A program made the translations under genes and the position numbers. A stretch of DNA of 40,446 bases from DAOPZJ01 sp964587625 (lineage in GTDB: Bacteria; Bacillota; Clostridia; Oscillospirales; JAKOTC01), in the NCBI GenBank assembly GCA_964587625.1, contig CAZPLU010000022.1, positions 1-40,446 of the forward strand. The letters are read 5' to 3'. The notes below the pieces were generated by a model, which was not told the DNA's origin, did no database searches, and saw nothing but the letters and a program-made list of their open reading frames with translations. This document shows, piece by piece, positions 33,437 to 40,446 of this stretch; position 1 is the first letter of the stretch; every line of letters starts with the position of its first letter.

Positions 33437-35250
33437 TTTTATACGATCAACGCTCCACGAATTGTAAAAACCCCGTCGGCGCAATTCCGAGCGGTACAGG
33501 GGTCGAATTTTGCCTGCCCTTGCCGTTTCTGTCCGGCGCGGTCGAGGCGCGATTTTGCCTGTTCGACGAAAATTTATGCGAGCTTGGGCGATTTGAGATG
33601 CTGTGGCAAGACTGCGAAAACGGCACGGAATACTGGTGTTATTCGCACGTTTTTAAAAAACCTGGATTGTTTTTTTATCGGTTTTTGGTCGGCGAGACAA
33701 CCCTCAAACCGGAGGGGCGCGACTTTTGGCAGCAGACGGTCTATGACCGCAATTCCAAAGCGCCCGGGGGGTTTGCGGGCGGCGTGATCTATCAAATTTT
33801 CCCTGACCGCTTCTATCAAGCCAAAAACATCGGAAGTCCCTACCCTGAGCGGGAAATTGTCAGCGATAAAAAGAAACTGCCCGAATATGTCAACCTCGAT
33901 CGTAATTTCGCCGTCCAAAATAACGATTATTATTGCGGCGACCTCGCGGGTATCACCGCAAAACTGGACTATCTGGCGTCGCTCGGCGTGACGATTATAT
34001 ACTTGAATCCGATTTTTGAGGCGCACTCCAACCACCGTTACAACACCGCCGACTATTTGAAGATCGACCCGATGCTCGGCGATGAAAAGGATTTTACCGA
34101 ATTGGCGCGCCAGGCGAAACGGCGCGGCATTCAAATCATTCTGGACGGCGTGTTCTCGCACACCGGCTCGGACAGCCGCTATTTCGACGCGTCGCGGTAC
34201 GGCGGAAAAGGCGCGGCGAACGACCGGAGCTCGCCCTATTTCTCATGGTATTGTTTTCGCCATTGGCCCGACGACTACGACTGCTGGTGGAACGTGCGCA
34301 CGCTGCCGAACACCGTCGAGACCGACCCCGGGTTTTCCGAATTCATCACCGGCGAAAACGGCGTGATCCGCAAATGGCTCCGCCTCGGCGCGGCGGGCTG
34401 GCGGCTCGACGTGGCCGACGAACTGCCCGAGGACTTCATTCAAAAAATCCACGCGGCGGCCAAGGCCGAAAACCCCGACGCGCTGATTCTCGGCGAGGTC
34501 TGGGAAAACGCCTCGAACAAAATCAGTTACGGAAAACGGCGGCATTATTTGCTCGGGGGCGAGCTCGACGGCGTGATGAATTATCCGGTCTCCGACGCGG
34601 TGATCGCCTTTGTCCGCGACGGCGATTTTATACGCCTTTCAACGGTTTTGGAGGACTTGCAAAACGATTACCCCCCGCAGACGCTCTCGCTGTTGATGAA
34701 CCACCTCGGCACCCACGACACCGCGCGGCTGATCACCCGGCTGGCGGGAGAGCCGCAGGACGGGCACGGCCGGGACTGGCAAGCGGCGAAAAACTTGTCC
34801 TCCGAGGAATACGCGCTCGGAATCAAGCGGATTAAACTCGCGTCCGCGTTGAATTATCTGCTGTTCGGCATCCCGTCGCTTTATTACGGCGACGAGATCG
34901 GCATGCAGGGGTATGGCGACCCGTTCAACCGCTGCTATTTCGACTGGGAACACCCGAATCCCGGCTTGACCGAGCATTTCGCGGCGCTCGGAAAGCTGCG
35001 CAAGGAGTATCCGATGCTGGCCGACGCCGGATTGAAAATCGTAAAAGCCGACAGGAACTGTTTTGCCGTTGTCCGGGAAAAACAGGGCGAATTATTGCTT
35101 TGCATGATCAACCGCTCGGACGGGCCGGCTCAACTCAAAATCGAACGGGCGGAGCGGCTGCTCGGGGACGGCGGGGTTGAAAAAGGAATTTTGACCGTAC
35201 CCGGACAGGCGTTTTATATCGGCGGCATTCACGAGCCGGTGGATTTATAG
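33433..35250 (+). CDS. GH13 alpha-glucan hydrolase (neopullulanase/cyclomaltodextrinase-like)
   Basis: This 605-residue enzyme of the alpha-amylase family has an N-terminal beta-sandwich (about 1-115), then the catalytic barrel. Conserved region I is LDGVFSH (237-243). The nucleophile is D326 in GWRLDVADE, the acid/base E355 in ILGEVWEN, and the third acid D429 in GTHDTAR. A short beta C-terminal domain follows. No signal peptide is present, so it should act on imported maltodextrins, cyclodextrins or stored glucan in the cytoplasm. It overlaps the YhhN-like gene by 4 nt, so it is co-transcribed with the purine operon tail. Its 3' end overlaps a convergent permease gene by 22 nt. Confidence 0.92.
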   Translation: MILYDQRSTNCKNPVGAIPSGTGVEFCLPLPFLSGAVEARFCLFDENLCELGRFEMLWQDCENGTEYWCYSHVFKKPGLFFYRFLVGETTLKPEGRDFWQQTVYDRNSKAPGGFAGGVIYQIFPDRFYQAKNIGSPYPEREIVSDKKKLPEYVNLDRNFAVQNNDYYCGDLAGITAKLDYLASLGVTIIYLNPIFEAHSNHRYNTADYLKIDPMLGDEKDFTELARQAKRRGIQIILDGVFSHTGSDSRYFDASRYGGKGAANDRSSPYFSWYCFRHWPDDYDCWWNVRTLPNTVETDPGFSEFITGENGVIRKWLRLGAAGWRLDVADELPEDFIQKIHAAAKAENPDALILGEVWENASNKISYGKRRHYLLGGELDGVMNYPVSDAVIAFVRDGDFIRLSTVLEDLQNDYPPQTLSLLMNHLGTHDTARLITRLAGEPQDGHGRDWQAAKNLSSEEYALGIKRIKLASALNYLLFGIPSLYYGDEIGMQGYGDPFNRCYFDWEHPNPGLTEHFAALGKLRKEYPMLADAGLKIVKADRNCFAVVREKQGELLLCMINRSDGPAQLKIERAERLLGDGGVEKGILTVPGQAFYIGGIHEPVDL

Positions 35251-36005
35251 TGCTTCACGCCGAACTTCCAAAACAACAGGCACGGGAAGATATACAGCAC
35301 CGCTATTAACGGCAGGAACATATAGAGTTTATTGTCTGACTGGCCGATCAAATACAGAAACGGGTAATACTGGAATAACGCAATTGGGATGACATAGGTC
35401 AAAAACTTTAACACCCCTTCACCGTAGATCGACAGCGGGTATTTACCGAATTCGCGGGTGCCGTCGGTGAAAATGTTCATAAACTCCAGCCCCTCTATCG
35501 TGAAAAAACAGATGCCCGCGTAGACGACGAACAAGCCCGCGTAGACAAAAAATCCTCCGATGATCATAAAACATAAAGTCAGAATCCGGTCGGGTGTCCA
35601 AATGACGCCGCTGTTTGCGATTGCGTAGGCAAGCAGACCGACCGAGACCAAAAAGCGGCCGATGCGGGAAAAATCGATGCGTGCGGAGAGCACCTGCAAA
35701 ATCTCGTTGCGCGGGCGCACCATAATCCGGTCGAACTCGCCGTTCGAGATGATGCCCCGAAAGGTGTCGAAACCGCGCACAAAACATTCGGCCAGCGAAA
35801 ACGACGCGAGCAATACGCCGAAACACAACAATATTTGCGAAAACGTGAAGCCGTTGACGGAATGAAACCGGTTGAACATATAATACACGCCCAAAAATCC
35901 CGTGAACGAGACCAAAAACTGCCCGACAGCGGTCAGGACGAACGACGCCTTGTACTGCATCTGGCCGCGCAGGATGATCGAGGCGTATTTTAAATACAAT
36001 CTCAT
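35229..36005 (-). CDS. ABC-2 type permease, DUF990-like (pair 2, subunit B)
   Basis: This 258-residue membrane protein with about six helices is of the ABC2_membrane_6/DUF990 type. Characteristic stretches are QYKASFVLTAVGQF, GEFDRIMVRPRN, EGLEFMNIFTDGTRE and a C-terminal HYKSTGS. It is a clear paralogue of the gene at 37610-38383, which ends KYKSTGS. ATG 36005 has GGAGGAG upstream and overlaps the stop of the DUF6886-like gene by 4 nt (ATGA). It is probably paired with the permease at 36646-37449 and served by the ATPase at 39183-40157. Exported substrate unknown. Confidence 0.87.
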   Translation of the reverse strand: MRLYLKYASIILRGQMQYKASFVLTAVGQFLVSFTGFLGVYYMFNRFHSVNGFTFSQILLCFGVLLASFSLAECFVRGFDTFRGIISNGEFDRIMVRPRNEILQVLSARIDFSRIGRFLVSVGLLAYAIANSGVIWTPDRILTLCFMIIGGFFVYAGLFVVYAGICFFTIEGLEFMNIFTDGTREFGKYPLSIYGEGVLKFLTYVIPIALFQYYPFLYLIGQSDNKLYMFLPLIAVLYIFPCLLFWKFGVKHYKSTGS

Positions 36006-36532
36006 ATGCTCTCCTCCGGTTTGTTTTTGGCGTATGCCATCCGGCAGATCGACCAATTGAAGGTGGTTTTTTTAATTTCCTCGGAAATTGCCCAAAGGTT
36101 ATCGATTGTCATTAACGCGGCGTTCCGTTTTTTCAGTTCGCCCTCCAAATCGGCTACGGCGGTTATCCCCGTCGGAACCTGCGCTTTTTCCGAGACGTAA
36201 TATCCTGCGGCTTCATCTTGCAGATAAAATTCCGAGCTGTCGAGATGATACAGATACAACGTGGTATTACGCAACCGCTCCAGCCAGCCGGTCTCGATGA
36301 TCACGGCGTGCGAATACCCCTTCGGCAGGCAGCGCTCGATGTCGGCGGCGGAAGTGTTGTTGTTGACATGATAGGTCACCCGGGGGCAGTCGCGCGGCGT
36401 CAGGAAGTTCGGAAGCGTCCGCTCGCACAGCGCCCAGACCAACCCGACGTCCGGATTTAAGTCCCTGCGGGACGGCAATCTGGGCTCGAAAAGTTCGATA
36501 TTCGGGTTTTCGCTCACATGATATAAGATCAT
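36002..36532 (-). CDS. DUF6886-like protein of unknown function
   Basis: This 176-residue soluble protein starts MILYHVSENPNIELFEPR. It has VGLVWALCERTLPNFLTPRDCPRVTY and later RLRNTTLYLYHLDSSEFYLQDEAAGYYVSEK. This resembles the DUF6886 family of Firmicutes, for which I know no function. The call is from memory of the family's opening and the PRDCPRV motif, so it is tentative. It sits between two ABC-2 permease genes and overlaps the second by 4 nt, hence co-translated with it. A perfect palindrome and a wider inverted repeat lie just upstream, suggesting separate control of this gene and permease B2. Confidence 0.65.
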   Translation of the reverse strand: MILYHVSENPNIELFEPRLPSRRDLNPDVGLVWALCERTLPNFLTPRDCPRVTYHVNNNTSAADIERCLPKGYSHAVIIETGWLERLRNTTLYLYHLDSSEFYLQDEAAGYYVSEKAQVPTGITAVADLEGELKKRNAALMTIDNLWAISEEIKKTTFNWSICRMAYAKNKPEESI

Positions 36533-36564
36533 TATTCAAAGCTGCCTTTCAAGAATTTTGGGAT

Positions 36565-36614
36565 GTTTGGTCTGTACACGACCGATTTTTTATGATTTAT
36601 ATGTTAGACCAAAC
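36565..36614 (-). promoter_or_regulatory. Inverted repeat upstream of the DUF6886-like gene
   Basis: GTTTGGTCT (36565-36573) and AGACCAAAC (36606-36614) are perfect 9-bp inverted copies separated by 32 bp of AT-rich DNA. They lie about 33 nt upstream of the gene start. The spacing suits either a protein-binding operator pair or a large RNA hairpin. No clear promoter was recognised inside. Confidence 0.45.
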
Positions 36615-36618
36615 TCCC

Positions 36619-36648
36619 TGAGGTTCGAAAATTAATTTTCGAACCTCA
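36619..36648. repeat. Perfect 30-bp palindrome at the permease stop codon
   Basis: TGAGGTTCGAAAATT (36619-36633) is followed without spacer by its exact reverse complement (36634-36648). The stop codon of the permease at 36646-37449 is its last three bases. As RNA it would form a strong hairpin; no U run follows on the minus strand. It may be a mRNA-end stabiliser, a factor-assisted terminator or a protein site. Confidence 0.7.
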
Positions 36649-37449
36649 TCCCCCCTGCACCACGACTTTTTTCAGCGCCCGCGACATCGCGAACCGTCCG
36701 GCTAGCCACAGCGCGGCCAGCCATAAAATTTGAATCAGGATGGTTTTTAAGGCCTGCGCCCCGGACAAAAATCCGTTGTAGATCTGGAACGGCGCGTTTT
36801 GCATATAAGCGAACGGGAGGATATACAAAATCCTCTGCACGCCCTCCGGGAAGAACGCGATCGGGATGATCGCGCCCGAGAGGAATTCGAGCGCGCCCGC
36901 CACGATCACCCGCAGGCCCAGCGGCGACAGCATGTAAAAGGTCGCGATGTAGATCAGCATCACAAAGGAGATCGGCAGCAGGGCCCCGAACACCAGCGAG
37001 ACGGCAAACAGCAGCCCCGCTTCGGACGAAGCCGGACCGGTCAGGTTGAACGGGGCGGGCAGAAAGGCCGCCACGGTAAAGATCGGCAGGCAGCGCAGCA
37101 GCATCCGCGAAAGCCGCGCGGCGAGGTTTTTGACGAACCACATGGCATAGAGGTCGGCGGGGCGGCAGAGCTCATAGGCGATATTCCCGCCCGTGATCGC
37201 GTCGAAGATGTCGTTTTCGAAAGACCACGCCGCGTAGAGCGCCAAAAACGCCTGCTGCATCCAGATATAGTTGGACAGCTGCGGAAAGGTCATCGGGAAT
37301 TCATTCGCGCCGCTTTTATAAAACGCCCAGAACATCATCAGCGTCATGCCGCCCCAAAAGAACTGCGTGGCCATCCCGGCGAGCGCGGCGGCGCGGTATT
37401 GCAGGCCGTTGATAAGGCGGATTCGAAAAAACGATAAATACTTTTTCAT
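36646..37449 (-). CDS. ABC-2 type permease (pair 2, subunit A)
   Basis: This 267-residue protein with about six helices begins MKKYLSFFRIRLINGLQYR and ends GRFAMSRALKKVVVQGG. It is paralogous to the permease at 38386-39186, which shares the start MKKYL, the IAYEL/VAYDL-RPADLY segment and the same KKVVVQGG tail. The pair of A-type and B-type subunits is typical of DUF990-class ABC-2 exporters. A duplicated 14-codon copy of its own start lies directly upstream. No second ATPase is present, so it must share the one at 39183-40157 or another elsewhere. Confidence 0.86.
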   Translation of the reverse strand: MKKYLSFFRIRLINGLQYRAAALAGMATQFFWGGMTLMMFWAFYKSGANEFPMTFPQLSNYIWMQQAFLALYAAWSFENDIFDAITGGNIAYELCRPADLYAMWFVKNLAARLSRMLLRCLPIFTVAAFLPAPFNLTGPASSEAGLLFAVSLVFGALLPISFVMLIYIATFYMLSPLGLRVIVAGALEFLSGAIIPIAFFPEGVQRILYILPFAYMQNAPFQIYNGFLSGAQALKTILIQILWLAALWLAGRFAMSRALKKVVVQGG

Positions 37450-37453
37450 ACCA

Positions 37454-37498
37454 TCACCGCCTTTGACTGATTTTAAAGAAGGACAAATATTTTTTCAT
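37454..37498 (-). pseudogene. Duplicated start of the A-type permease (14-codon remnant)
   Basis: A short frame MKKYLSFFKISQRR ends in TGA five bases before the ATG of the permease at 37449, whose own first residues are MKKYLSFFRIR. The sequence just upstream (TACAAGGAG, then GGATATGAAAAAATA) matches the junction between the ATPase and the first permease at about 39172-39197. This looks like debris from the duplication that made the second permease pair. It has a working-looking AGGAG site, so it might be translated as a leader peptide. Confidence 0.6.
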
Positions 37499-37609
37499 AT
37501 CCCAAGCTCCTTGTATCATGCCGTGTCGTCTCCCCGGCGTTCGCCCGAAGAAAAGTTGATTGATTTTAAGAGTAAAGCGGGAATCGGAAAACAGAACGCC
37601 CCGTCCGGT

Positions 37610-38383
37610 TTACGATCCCGTCGACTTATATTTTCGCAGCCCGATGCGAAAGAAAGCATAACATGGTATTAAAAACAGCAGACCGAGCAATGGCGTAAAC
37701 ATATAAAACGCATTTTGCGTCCTGCCCAGCAGGTACAATAACGGATAATACTGAAATGACGCAAGGGGGATGACAAAGGTAAGAAACCGCAGGACCTCCC
37801 TGCCGTATATGGAATACGGATAACGCCCGTGGTCCCGCCCCCCGTATGTGAGGATGTTCATGAATTCCAGACCTTCGGTCGTGAAAAACGCGAACGTCGC
37901 CTGTATCAGAAACAGCGCGGAAAATATCAGGGTTCCGCAGACGACCATCAGGCAGAGCGTCAGTATTTTGTCCCATGTCCAATCGACCCCGCTGTTCGGG
38001 ACGGCCCAGAAAAACACGACGGCGGCCTGCGCGGTCGCGCCGATGCGGAAAAAACTCATCCTCGACACGAGGATTTGAAACGCGATGTTTCTCGGCCTGA
38101 CCAAAGCGCGGTCGAATTCGCCGTTCCCAAGCATGCGCGAGAGCCGCTCAAAACCGCTTCCGAACATCTCCGCGAACGAAAACGCCATGATGACGACGGC
38201 GAAACAAAGCAAAACCTGCGCGTATGTGAACCCGTCCACCTCGTGAAACAAAAAGAACATGAAGTATACGCCCAAAAAAGTCGAGAACTGCATCAGGAAA
38301 TTGCCGATTGTGAGAAAGAGAAAGGACGCTTTGTACTGCATTTCGCTTTTTAAGTGAATCGAAAAGTATTTTAAATACAGCAT
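37610..38383 (-). CDS. ABC-2 type permease, DUF990-like (pair 1, subunit B)
   Basis: This 257-residue, six-helix membrane protein has QYKASFLFLTIGNF, GEFDRALVRPRN, EGLEFMNILTYGGRDHG and the tail KYKSTGS. It shares motif after motif with the permease at 35229-36005. ATG 38383 follows the stop of the A-type permease by 2 nt and uses a GGGAGGG ribosome site lying in that gene's last codons. A longer open frame upstream overlaps the A gene and has no family character. It is the second subunit of the first exporter pair. Confidence 0.88.
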   Translation of the reverse strand: MLYLKYFSIHLKSEMQYKASFLFLTIGNFLMQFSTFLGVYFMFFLFHEVDGFTYAQVLLCFAVVIMAFSFAEMFGSGFERLSRMLGNGEFDRALVRPRNIAFQILVSRMSFFRIGATAQAAVVFFWAVPNSGVDWTWDKILTLCLMVVCGTLIFSALFLIQATFAFFTTEGLEFMNILTYGGRDHGRYPYSIYGREVLRFLTFVIPLASFQYYPLLYLLGRTQNAFYMFTPLLGLLFLIPCYAFFRIGLRKYKSTGS

Positions 38384-38385
38384 CG

Positions 38386-39186
38386 TCACCCTCCCTGAAC
38401 GACGACTTTTTTTAAGGCGCGGCCCATGGCGAATCTGCCGGCCGCGACCAGCGCCGCCAGCCAAAACACCTGAAACGCAATGCCTTTCAAAGCGTCTGCT
38501 CCCGCGATATTCCCGCTGTAGATACGGAGGGGCATATTTTGCATCGCCGCGAACGGGAGCAGTTCCAAAACGGAGCGGACCGGCGCGGGGAAAAACGGAA
38601 GCGGTATCACGGCCCCGGTAAAAAAAGCCGTCGCCGCGATGAGCAATACCCTGACGCCCCTGTAGGAAGTCGTGTAAAACATCGTGACATACATGATCAT
38701 CGTGAACGATACCGTGACGCCCAGCGCCAGCGCCACAGACGGTATAAACATCGCCAATTGAAAGAGATCCGCCGGAAACGAAACATTGAAAGGAGCGGGC
38801 AGGAAAAACGCGGCAATCAATAAGGGCAGCCGGAATGCGGTAACTGCGGCACGGCCCGCGCAGGCGCGGGAAAACCACCGCCCGTACAAATCGGCTGGGC
38901 GCACAAGGTCGTAAGCCACGGAACCGCTTTCGATGGACGATTCGATTTCCTCGTCCGCAAATACGACCGAAAACAAGAGCAGGAACGCCTGCTGCAGCCA
39001 CATATATGAGACTGTCTGCGACAGCGTCATCGGGAAAACGCCGGGATCGGCGCGATAAAAAGCCGAATAAGCGAGCACCAGCATCAAGCCCCACAGGAAC
39101 CCCGTGAATAGATGCGAAAATACGACGATGCGGTACTGCACCCCGCAGATAAACCGTATGCGGAATATCGCCAAGTATTTTTTCAT
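38386..39186 (-). CDS. ABC-2 type permease (pair 1, subunit A)
   Basis: This 266-residue membrane protein has about six helices, begins MKKYLAIFRIRFICGVQYR and ends GRFAMGRALKKVVVQGG. Landmarks shared with its paralogue at 36646-37449 are MWLQQAFLLLF, VAYDLVRPADLY, FLPAPFN and the PFAAMQNMP segment. The start overlaps the ATPase stop by 4 nt (ATGA) with AAGGAG upstream, so the two are coupled. Together with the B subunit it forms the export channel; cargo unknown. Confidence 0.88.
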   Translation of the reverse strand: MKKYLAIFRIRFICGVQYRIVVFSHLFTGFLWGLMLVLAYSAFYRADPGVFPMTLSQTVSYMWLQQAFLLLFSVVFADEEIESSIESGSVAYDLVRPADLYGRWFSRACAGRAAVTAFRLPLLIAAFFLPAPFNVSFPADLFQLAMFIPSVALALGVTVSFTMIMYVTMFYTTSYRGVRVLLIAATAFFTGAVIPLPFFPAPVRSVLELLPFAAMQNMPLRIYSGNIAGADALKGIAFQVFWLAALVAAGRFAMGRALKKVVVQGG

Positions 39187-40157
39187 ATCCGGAACTCCTT
39201 GTAAAGCGCCACGACCATCTCCTCTGCGGTCGCGCCCGCCACCGACAGGTCGGCGATTTCTGCCTGTTTGGAGATTTCGGCGATGGCGGCCGAGACCGGG
39301 ATTTTCGTCGTGTCGATCACGATCACGGCGTGCCCGCCGAGGTTTTTCGAGACGCTCATGCCGTCCGCGAGCCCGTCCAGCCGCCCCGCGTAGTCGACCG
39401 TCAGGGTCTTGTGGGCCGAGTTGCGCTTTTTCAGCTCCTCAAGGGAGCCGTCGAGCAGGATGCGCCCCTTCCCGATCAGCAAAATCCGCTCGGTCAGCGC
39501 TTCGATGTCCTGCATGTCGTGGGTGGTCAGAATCACGGTCGTGCCGCGTTCGCGGTTGACGGTCTTGATGAACTCGCGTACGGCGATCTTTGAGACCGCG
39601 TCGAGGCCGATGGTCGGCTCGTCCAAAAACAGGATCTTCGGATTATGTAACAGCGAGGCCGCGATCTCGCAGCGCATCCGCTGGCCGAGCGAGAGCTGGC
39701 GCGCGGGGGTTCGGATGATCTCGCCGATGTCCAACAGCTCCGTCAGCTCGCCGAGGTTCTTTTTGAAAGCGGCGTCGCCGACTTTATAGATCTCTTTGAT
39801 CAGCTCGAAGCTGTCGGCGACCGGCACGTCCCACCACAATTGGCTGCGCTGGCCGAAGACGACGCCGATCTCGCGCACATGTGCGATCCGGTTTTTCCAC
39901 GGCGTCCGGCCGTTGATCACGCACGAGCCGCTGTCGGGCGTCAGGATGCCGCTCATGATCTTGATGGTGCTGCTCTTCCCCGCGCCGTTCGGGCCGATGT
40001 AGCCGACCATCTCGCCGTCGCCGATGGAAAACGAGACGTCGTTCAACGCGTGGATCATCGTATATTCTTTCTTGAACAAGGCCTTGACCGCCTCGCCGAG
40101 GCCCGCGTTGCGCTTGGCGATCTTAAAGGTCTTGTTGATGTTTTTCAGTTCGATCAT
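39183..40157 (-). CDS. ABC-2 exporter ATP-binding protein
   Basis: This ATPase of about 324 residues is of the NatA/DUF990-partner class. Walker A is GPNGAGKSST, the signature is LSLGQRMRCEIAASLL, Walker B is ILFLDEPTIGLD, and the switch histidine is in TTHDMQD. A C-terminal domain of about 100 residues follows, as usual for this class. ATG 40157 (MIELKNINKTFKI) was chosen over ATG 40169, which lies on the AAAGGA ribosome site. It is the only ATPase for four permease genes downstream. Expression starts at a perfect-consensus promoter about 180 nt upstream. Confidence 0.92.
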   Translation of the reverse strand: MIELKNINKTFKIAKRNAGLGEAVKALFKKEYTMIHALNDVSFSIGDGEMVGYIGPNGAGKSSTIKIMSGILTPDSGSCVINGRTPWKNRIAHVREIGVVFGQRSQLWWDVPVADSFELIKEIYKVGDAAFKKNLGELTELLDIGEIIRTPARQLSLGQRMRCEIAASLLHNPKILFLDEPTIGLDAVSKIAVREFIKTVNRERGTTVILTTHDMQDIEALTERILLIGKGRILLDGSLEELKKRNSAHKTLTVDYAGRLDGLADGMSVSKNLGGHAVIVIDTTKIPVSAAIAEISKQAEIADLSVAGATAEEMVVALYKEFRI

Positions 40158-40220
40158 CTGTTTGGACATCCTTTCAACAAGCGGGTTGTTTGATCCAAAA
40201 ATTTTTCCGGTCATATTCGG

Positions 40221-40245
40221 ATGACGCCGAAAAATCCGGCGTCAT
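40221..40245 (-). promoter_or_regulatory. Perfect 9-bp hairpin in the ABC operon leader
   Basis: ATGACGCCG (40221-40229) and CGGCGTCAT (40237-40245) pair perfectly around a 7-nt loop in the long leader before the ATPase gene. No U run follows directly, so it is not a standard terminator. The rest of the leader (40158-40340) has GC-rich self-complementary blocks but matches no riboswitch I know. Confidence 0.5.
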
Positions 40246-40346
40246 AAATCCAACCCCGGACAACAAATTCCCCGTCCGGAAATTCGGGCGGAAATCGATT
40301 GTCGGTGAAATATCATCAAGCGTCCAGCCGCAGACGCGGATTTTTG

Positions 40347-40375
40347 ATTATACTCGCGTCCGCCCTGGTTGTCAA
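40347..40375 (-). promoter_or_regulatory. Perfect-consensus sigma-A promoter of the ABC-2 exporter operon
   Basis: On the minus strand TTGACA (40370-40375) and TATAAT (40347-40352) match the consensus in all twelve bases with a 17-bp spacer. AT-rich DNA upstream (to 40446) could act as an UP element. Transcription would start near 40340. Confidence 0.92.
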
Positions 40376-40446
40376 GCGCAAAATTGCAATTGTGTTATTA
40401 ATTCATGATAATTTCATAGCGAATAATTAACGCATGAAAATTGCAG

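Noticed and set aside
38384..39094. Long upstream extension of the B-type permease frame
   Set aside because: It runs antiphase through the A-type permease and shows low-complexity arginine/serine-rich sequence; the true start at 38383 has a ribosome site.

Overview
The window looks like chromosomal DNA of a Gram-positive anaerobe of the class Clostridia, most like an uncultured Oscillospirales/Ruminococcaceae-type genome. This is an inference. It rests on a PurF with iron-sulfur cysteines, RecD2 without RecBC, ECF vitamin transporters, a sortase-type VPNTG anchor, a split PurH, strong GGAGG ribosome sites and frequent TTG starts. No phage, CRISPR array, insertion sequence or rRNA was seen. 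Almost all the sequence is coding, arranged in tight operons with many 1-28 nt gene overlaps.

Left part (1-13540). An AzgA-type purine permease and tRNA-Ala(GGC) lie on the minus strand. A plus-strand run follows: recD2, comF, an mreB-family gene, a BNR/sialidase-fold protein, a family 2 glycoside hydrolase, pyroglutamyl peptidase, threonine dehydratase, a CinA C-terminal-type amidohydrolase, and a solo ECF S component. The S component sits behind a near-consensus promoter and a structured leader of about 215 nt that I cannot assign to a known riboswitch class. A 156 bp palindromic repeat then separates it from the convergent thyX.

Centre (13690-20457, minus strand). This is the most interesting system. 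A promoter and a cobalamin riboswitch drive a secreted EF-hand/VPNTG-anchored protein and a membrane protein in which an extracellular alpha/alpha-toroid and a DUF4430 domain flank a transmembrane hairpin. Then come EcfT, a fused double EcfA, an S component and thyX. The toroid plus DUF4430 pairing recalls animal transcobalamin/intrinsic factor, so I read this as a surface-tethered B12 capture device feeding an ECF importer.

Next (20573-25725, minus strand) are a LytTR response regulator, a soluble GHKL kinase and a two-subunit ABC exporter. A terminator and an internal promoter separate the two-component genes from the exporter genes.

Right part. A purine operon on the plus strand (25874-32737) runs purE-purF-purM-purN-purO-like-AICAR transformylase-purD, with PurH replaced by two separate proteins. 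It continues into a YhhN-family membrane protein and a GH13 alpha-glucan hydrolase. On the minus strand (35229-40157) one ABC ATPase is followed by two paralogous pairs of ABC-2 permeases. A DUF6886-like gene is inserted in the second pair, and a duplicated gene start marks the junction between the pairs. A perfect-consensus promoter (TTGACA-N17-TATAAT) precedes the ATPase.

All family calls come from reading motifs and translated sequence; no database search was run.
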